Shown here one piece after another: positions 32,383 to 32,701 of a stretch of DNA of 32,701 bases (the first letter of the stretch is position 1; each line of letters opens with the position of its first letter). The notes under the pieces are model-generated. The model saw nothing but the letters and a program-made list of their open reading frames with translations, was not told the DNA's origin and ran no database searches. The translations under genes were made by a program, and so were the position numbers. This DNA comes from Ruminococcus sp. YE282 (GTDB lineage: Bacteria > Bacillota > Clostridia > Oscillospirales > Acutalibacteraceae): contig FMUV01000028.1 in NCBI GenBank assembly GCA_900101355.1, forward strand, positions 1-32,701, given 5' to 3'.

Positions 32383-32701
32383 ACTGCTCCAAATTGTACG
32401 GACAGTACAAAAACAGACCAAATGTTAGAAAATATTAAATTTTAAGCAACATACTGACATCGCTTTTCAAGTGGTGTCAGTTTTGTTTTGAGTTGAATTC
32501 TATGGTTGTTGTAGAAATGAATATACTCACTTAAGATGAGGCGTGCCTCCTCATAAGTTTTGAGCTTGGTTCTGTAAATACATTCGGTTTTGAGAATTGA
32601 AAAGAAATTTTCTGCTAAAGCATTGTCATATGGGTTACCACGTCTTGACATTGAAGGCGTAATGCCGTAAGATTTAGTTAGGTTAAAATATGCTTGTGAT
32701 G
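32380..32701 (-). mobile_element. IS3-family insertion sequence, 3' end (continues beyond window end)
   Basis: The element begins with TGAACTGCTCC, an IS3-family-type terminus (TG...CT), extending as an imperfect terminal repeat through about 32405 (AAATTGTACGGACAGT). Its transposase reads leftward, ending at 32442. The other end and the target duplication are outside the window. It differs in family from the IS256-like element at the left edge, so the two do not form a composite transposon. Confidence 0.8.
32442..32701 (-). CDS. IS3-family transposase, C-terminal part (rve integrase core), cut by window edge
   Basis: The last 86 residues are visible. Translation through the window edge gives SQAYFNLTKSYGITPSMS, then RRGNPYDNALAENFFSILKTE, which holds the third catalytic acid (Glu) of the DDE triad in AENFF. 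FYNNHRIQLKTKLTPLEKR is the usual C-terminal end of the IS3-family OrfB. The catalytic Asp residues and any OrfA frameshift lie outside the window. The stretch between the stop and the element end (32380-32441) is a short non-coding terminus. Confidence 0.92.
   Translation of the reverse strand, partial: SQAYFNLTKSYGITPSMSRRGNPYDNALAENFFSILKTECIYRTKLKTYEEARLILSEYIHFYNNHRIQLKTKLTPLEKRCQYVA

Noticed and set aside
1..32701. Idea that the two IS elements form a composite transposon
   Set aside because: The left element is IS256-family and the right one IS3-family, so they cannot act together as matching ends, and the interior is core chromosome.

Overview
This window looks like chromosome from a low-GC, Gram-positive anaerobe of the class Clostridia, probably a gut Ruminococcaceae/Oscillospiraceae relative. 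The reasons are the AT-rich coding, AGGAGG-type ribosome binding sites with frequent GTG/TTG starts, a PolC-type replicative polymerase, a short-form HisG paired with HisZ, and the Firmicutes order pyrH-frr-uppS-cdsA-dxr-rseP-ispG-polC. The species cannot be fixed from the sequence.

Layout. Left edge (1-347): the end of an IS256-family element, with the transposase N-terminus running off the window. 426-4311: an RluA-type pseudouridine synthase and a DUF1294 membrane protein (minus), a GHL10/DUF187 secreted or anchored protein (plus), and the tRNA methylthiotransferase MtaB (minus). 4428-4667: a small HPr-like protein without the phospho-histidine. 4734-10881: a compact histidine operon hisZ-G-D-C-B-A-I-E (minus), with no hisH or hisF, its own promoter and a palindrome over the -10. 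10957-23357: a long minus-strand run, pyrH-frr-uppS-cdsA-dxr-rseP-ispG-polC-AI-2E-type transporter. It combines ribosome recycling, UMP synthesis, undecaprenyl and phospholipid precursors, MEP isoprenoid steps, regulated proteolysis and DNA replication. 23523-25845: a three-gene polar amino-acid ABC importer (minus). 25979-31410: a lipid-flavoured locus with DegV and a LysR regulator (minus) diverging from a beta-ketoacyl synthase, an acyl-CoA synthetase-like ligase and a hotdog thioesterase (plus). 31513-32010: no recognisable gene. Right edge: a DUF91/NucS-like nuclease gene cut off by an IS3-family element whose first bases supply the stop codon.

The strongest observation is the importer's binding protein (25048-25845). 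Its sequence carries the two halves of the family-3 solute-binding fold in swapped order, so it reads as a natural circular permutation. Next come the KAS/ligase/thioesterase cassette with its repeated GCAT-N6-ATGC dyads, the IS-supplied stop codon, the His-less HPr-like protein, and the his operon lacking both IGP synthase subunits. Calls rest on reading motifs by eye; no database search was possible.
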